NCBI GenBank assembly: GCA_937951695.1
Contig: CALFBL010000306.1
Span: 1-7,837, forward strand
Direction of reading: 5' to 3'
Source: an uncultured Granulosicoccaceae bacterium
GTDB lineage: Bacteria > Pseudomonadota > Gammaproteobacteria > Granulosicoccales > Granulosicoccaceae
DNA length: 7,837 nucleotides
In this document: positions 7,100 to 7,837 of the stretch, piece after piece
How positions within the stretch are numbered: position 1 is the stretch's first letter
Layout of the letters: every line of letters begins with the position of its first letter
Notes under the pieces: generated by a model
Told to the model about the DNA's origin: nothing
The model's database searches: none
What the model saw: the letters and a program-made list of their open reading frames with translations, nothing else
Position numbers and translations under genes: made by a program

Positions 7100-7117
7100 A
7101 GCGGGACGCGTGCCGCT
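7100..7117. promoter_or_regulatory. 18-bp dyad, possible operator
   Basis: AGCGGGACGCGTGCCGCT is symmetric except for one central pair (7105 with 7112), making an 8-of-9 half-site match. It lies between the divergent aapJ and tRNA promoters, upstream of the candidate aap -10 box. This is the size and symmetry of a dimeric regulator's site, but I do not recognise the regulator and chance is possible. Confidence 0.3.
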
Positions 7118-7262
7118 GTGAGCACCGTTTCAGGACGTCTGCAGAACCAAATTGCACAACGGTCGTTCAGGGTGTGCTTTTGAGCTGTTTTGCATTTGTT
7201 TGGGAAGTCAATGCTGTTAGCTAAAACGATTGTGTCGAGTGCGCATTGATCCTGAGAACGGG

Positions 7263-7291
7263 TTGACACTCTTTTAATATTTTACTATCAT
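7263..7291 (+). promoter_or_regulatory. Sigma-70-type promoter of the tRNA-Tyr-Gly-Thr(-tuf) operon
   Basis: A perfect TTGACA (7263-7268) is followed after exactly 17 bases by TATCAT (7286-7291, 5 of 6). Transcription should begin near 7298, only about nine bases before the first tRNA. The bases after the -10 box (AGTCGGC) are fairly GC-rich, as in stringently controlled stable-RNA promoters. The strength fits a tRNA operon that may read on into tuf. Confidence 0.88.
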
Positions 7292-7306
7292 AGTCGGCTT
7301 GCCTGA

Positions 7307-7391
7307 GGAGGGGTTCCCGAGCGGTCAAAGGGGGCAGACTGTAAATCTGCTGGCTACGCCTTCGGAGGTTCGAATCCTCCTCCCTCCACCA
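7307..7391 (+). tRNA. tRNA-Tyr (anticodon GTA)
   Basis: An 85-base tRNA with the long variable arm of class II bacterial tRNA-Tyr. The acceptor GGAGGGG pairs with TCCCTCC (last pair G-T), the anticodon stem is GCAGA/TCTGC with GTA at 7341-7343, the T arm is GGAGG-TTCGAAT-CCTCC, and the CCA end is encoded. It closely resembles E. coli tyrU and reads Tyr codons UAU and UAC. It is first in the operon, with 25 bases to the next tRNA. Confidence 0.97.
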
Positions 7392-7416
7392 AATGGCAAT
7401 AAACAGATACGACTCG

Positions 7417-7490
<74 letters not shown>

Positions 7491-7517
7491 AAGATCGGAT
7501 CGACGGTTCATAAAAGT

Positions 7518-7593
<76 letters not shown>

Positions 7594-7687
7594 AACGCTT
7601 AGTAATACGTTGTAATAGATTAAAAGTAGTTCCCCGCAAACACATATATTATTGGCTTAACAACTATCCCGGTAGAGGCAGCGCCTG

Positions 7688-7837
7688 ATGTCTAAGGAAA
7701 AATTTGAACGTAATAAACCGCACGTAAACGTAGGCACGATTGGCCACGTTGACCACGGTAAGACTACATTAACAGCGGCTTTGACAATCTGTCAGGCAGA
7801 AGCGATGGGTGGTGAGGCAAAAGCCTACGACCAGATC
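7688..7837 (+). CDS. tuf: Elongation factor Tu (partial, N-terminal 50 codons)
   Basis: EF-Tu is the GTPase that brings aminoacyl-tRNA to the ribosome. The visible start is MSKEKFERNKPHVNVGTIGH, with the G1 nucleotide-binding motif GHVDHGKT; the remaining part of roughly 390-400 residues lies beyond the right edge. The ATG at 7688-7690 follows a GAGG ribosome site (7675-7678) that could be partly closed in a 4-bp hairpin, AGGC-AGC-GCCT (7676-7686). It sits 94 bases after tRNA-Thr, the gammaproteobacterial tufB arrangement, so it is probably cotranscribed with the tRNAs. Many relatives carry a second tuf copy elsewhere; that cannot be judged here. Residues 32-50 (ICQAEAMGGEAKAYDQI and the residues just before it) differ from E. 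coli, as this stretch often does between genera. Confidence 0.96.
   Translation, partial: MSKEKFERNKPHVNVGTIGHVDHGKTTLTAALTICQAEAMGGEAKAYDQI

Larger units (their letters stand above)
6962..7306. other. Divergent intergenic region between aapJ and the tRNA operon
   Basis: These 345 bases hold the aapJ leader, a plausible aapJ promoter near 7034, an 18-bp dyad at 7100-7117, and the tRNA operon promoter at 7263-7291. A reverse-strand frame at 7042-7269 has no protein-like composition and no ribosome site that I can see. The stretch 7118-7260 shows nothing I can assign, although regulatory sites for the tRNA promoter such as Fis sites would be expected there. Confidence 0.6.

Noticed and set aside
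7042..7269. A reverse-strand 75-codon frame upstream of aapJ
   Set aside because: It occupies the divergent promoter region, has no recognisable domain and no ribosome site that I could see.

Overview
The window looks like ordinary chromosome of a non-enteric gammaproteobacterium. It holds a gene for a GltA-type (type II) citrate synthase, a complete AapJQMP/BztABCD-type amino-acid ABC transporter operon, and the conserved gammaproteobacterial cluster tRNA-Tyr, tRNA-Gly, tRNA-Thr, tuf. The encoded CCA ends, the E. coli-like GltA core and the tRNA-tuf order support this placement. Genus cannot be fixed from this stretch. I see no mobile element, CRISPR array, attachment site, origin or defence system.

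Layout, left to right. Positions 1-1158 (minus) carry gltA, which runs off the left edge and lacks about its last 43 codons. Positions 1159-1697 are a long, mostly non-coding divergent region. It contains two possible hairpins in the gltA leader and an unassigned 14-bp hairpin at 1600-1636. Positions 1698-2435 (plus) encode a 245-residue lipoprotein of unknown function with a Tat-like signal. A short convergent gap with two weak hairpins follows. Positions 2545-6961 (minus) hold, in transcription order, aapJ (periplasmic binding protein), aapQ and aapM (membrane permeases) and aapP (ATPase). Positions 6962-7306 are a divergent promoter region. Positions 7307-7593 (plus) are the three tRNA genes, led by a strong sigma-70-type promoter. 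Position 7688 to the right edge is the first 50 codons of tuf (EF-Tu).

How the genes work together. AapJ should capture polar L-amino acids in the periplasm, AapQ and AapM form the membrane channel, and AapP drives transport with ATP. A near-perfect intrinsic terminator between aapJ and aapQ probably lets the binding protein be made in excess over the membrane and ATPase parts. aapQ, aapM and aapP are tightly packed (3-bp and 10-bp gaps), which suggests translational coupling. The tRNA-tuf cluster supplies translation components and has the strong promoter expected for that. gltA provides the entry step of the TCA cycle, and the sequence gives no direct functional link between it and the transporter.

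No new system is evident. The items most worth a second look are the Tat-type lipoprotein of unknown function, the strong hairpin ahead of it, the mismatched acceptor stem of tRNA-Thr, and the attenuator inside the aap operon.
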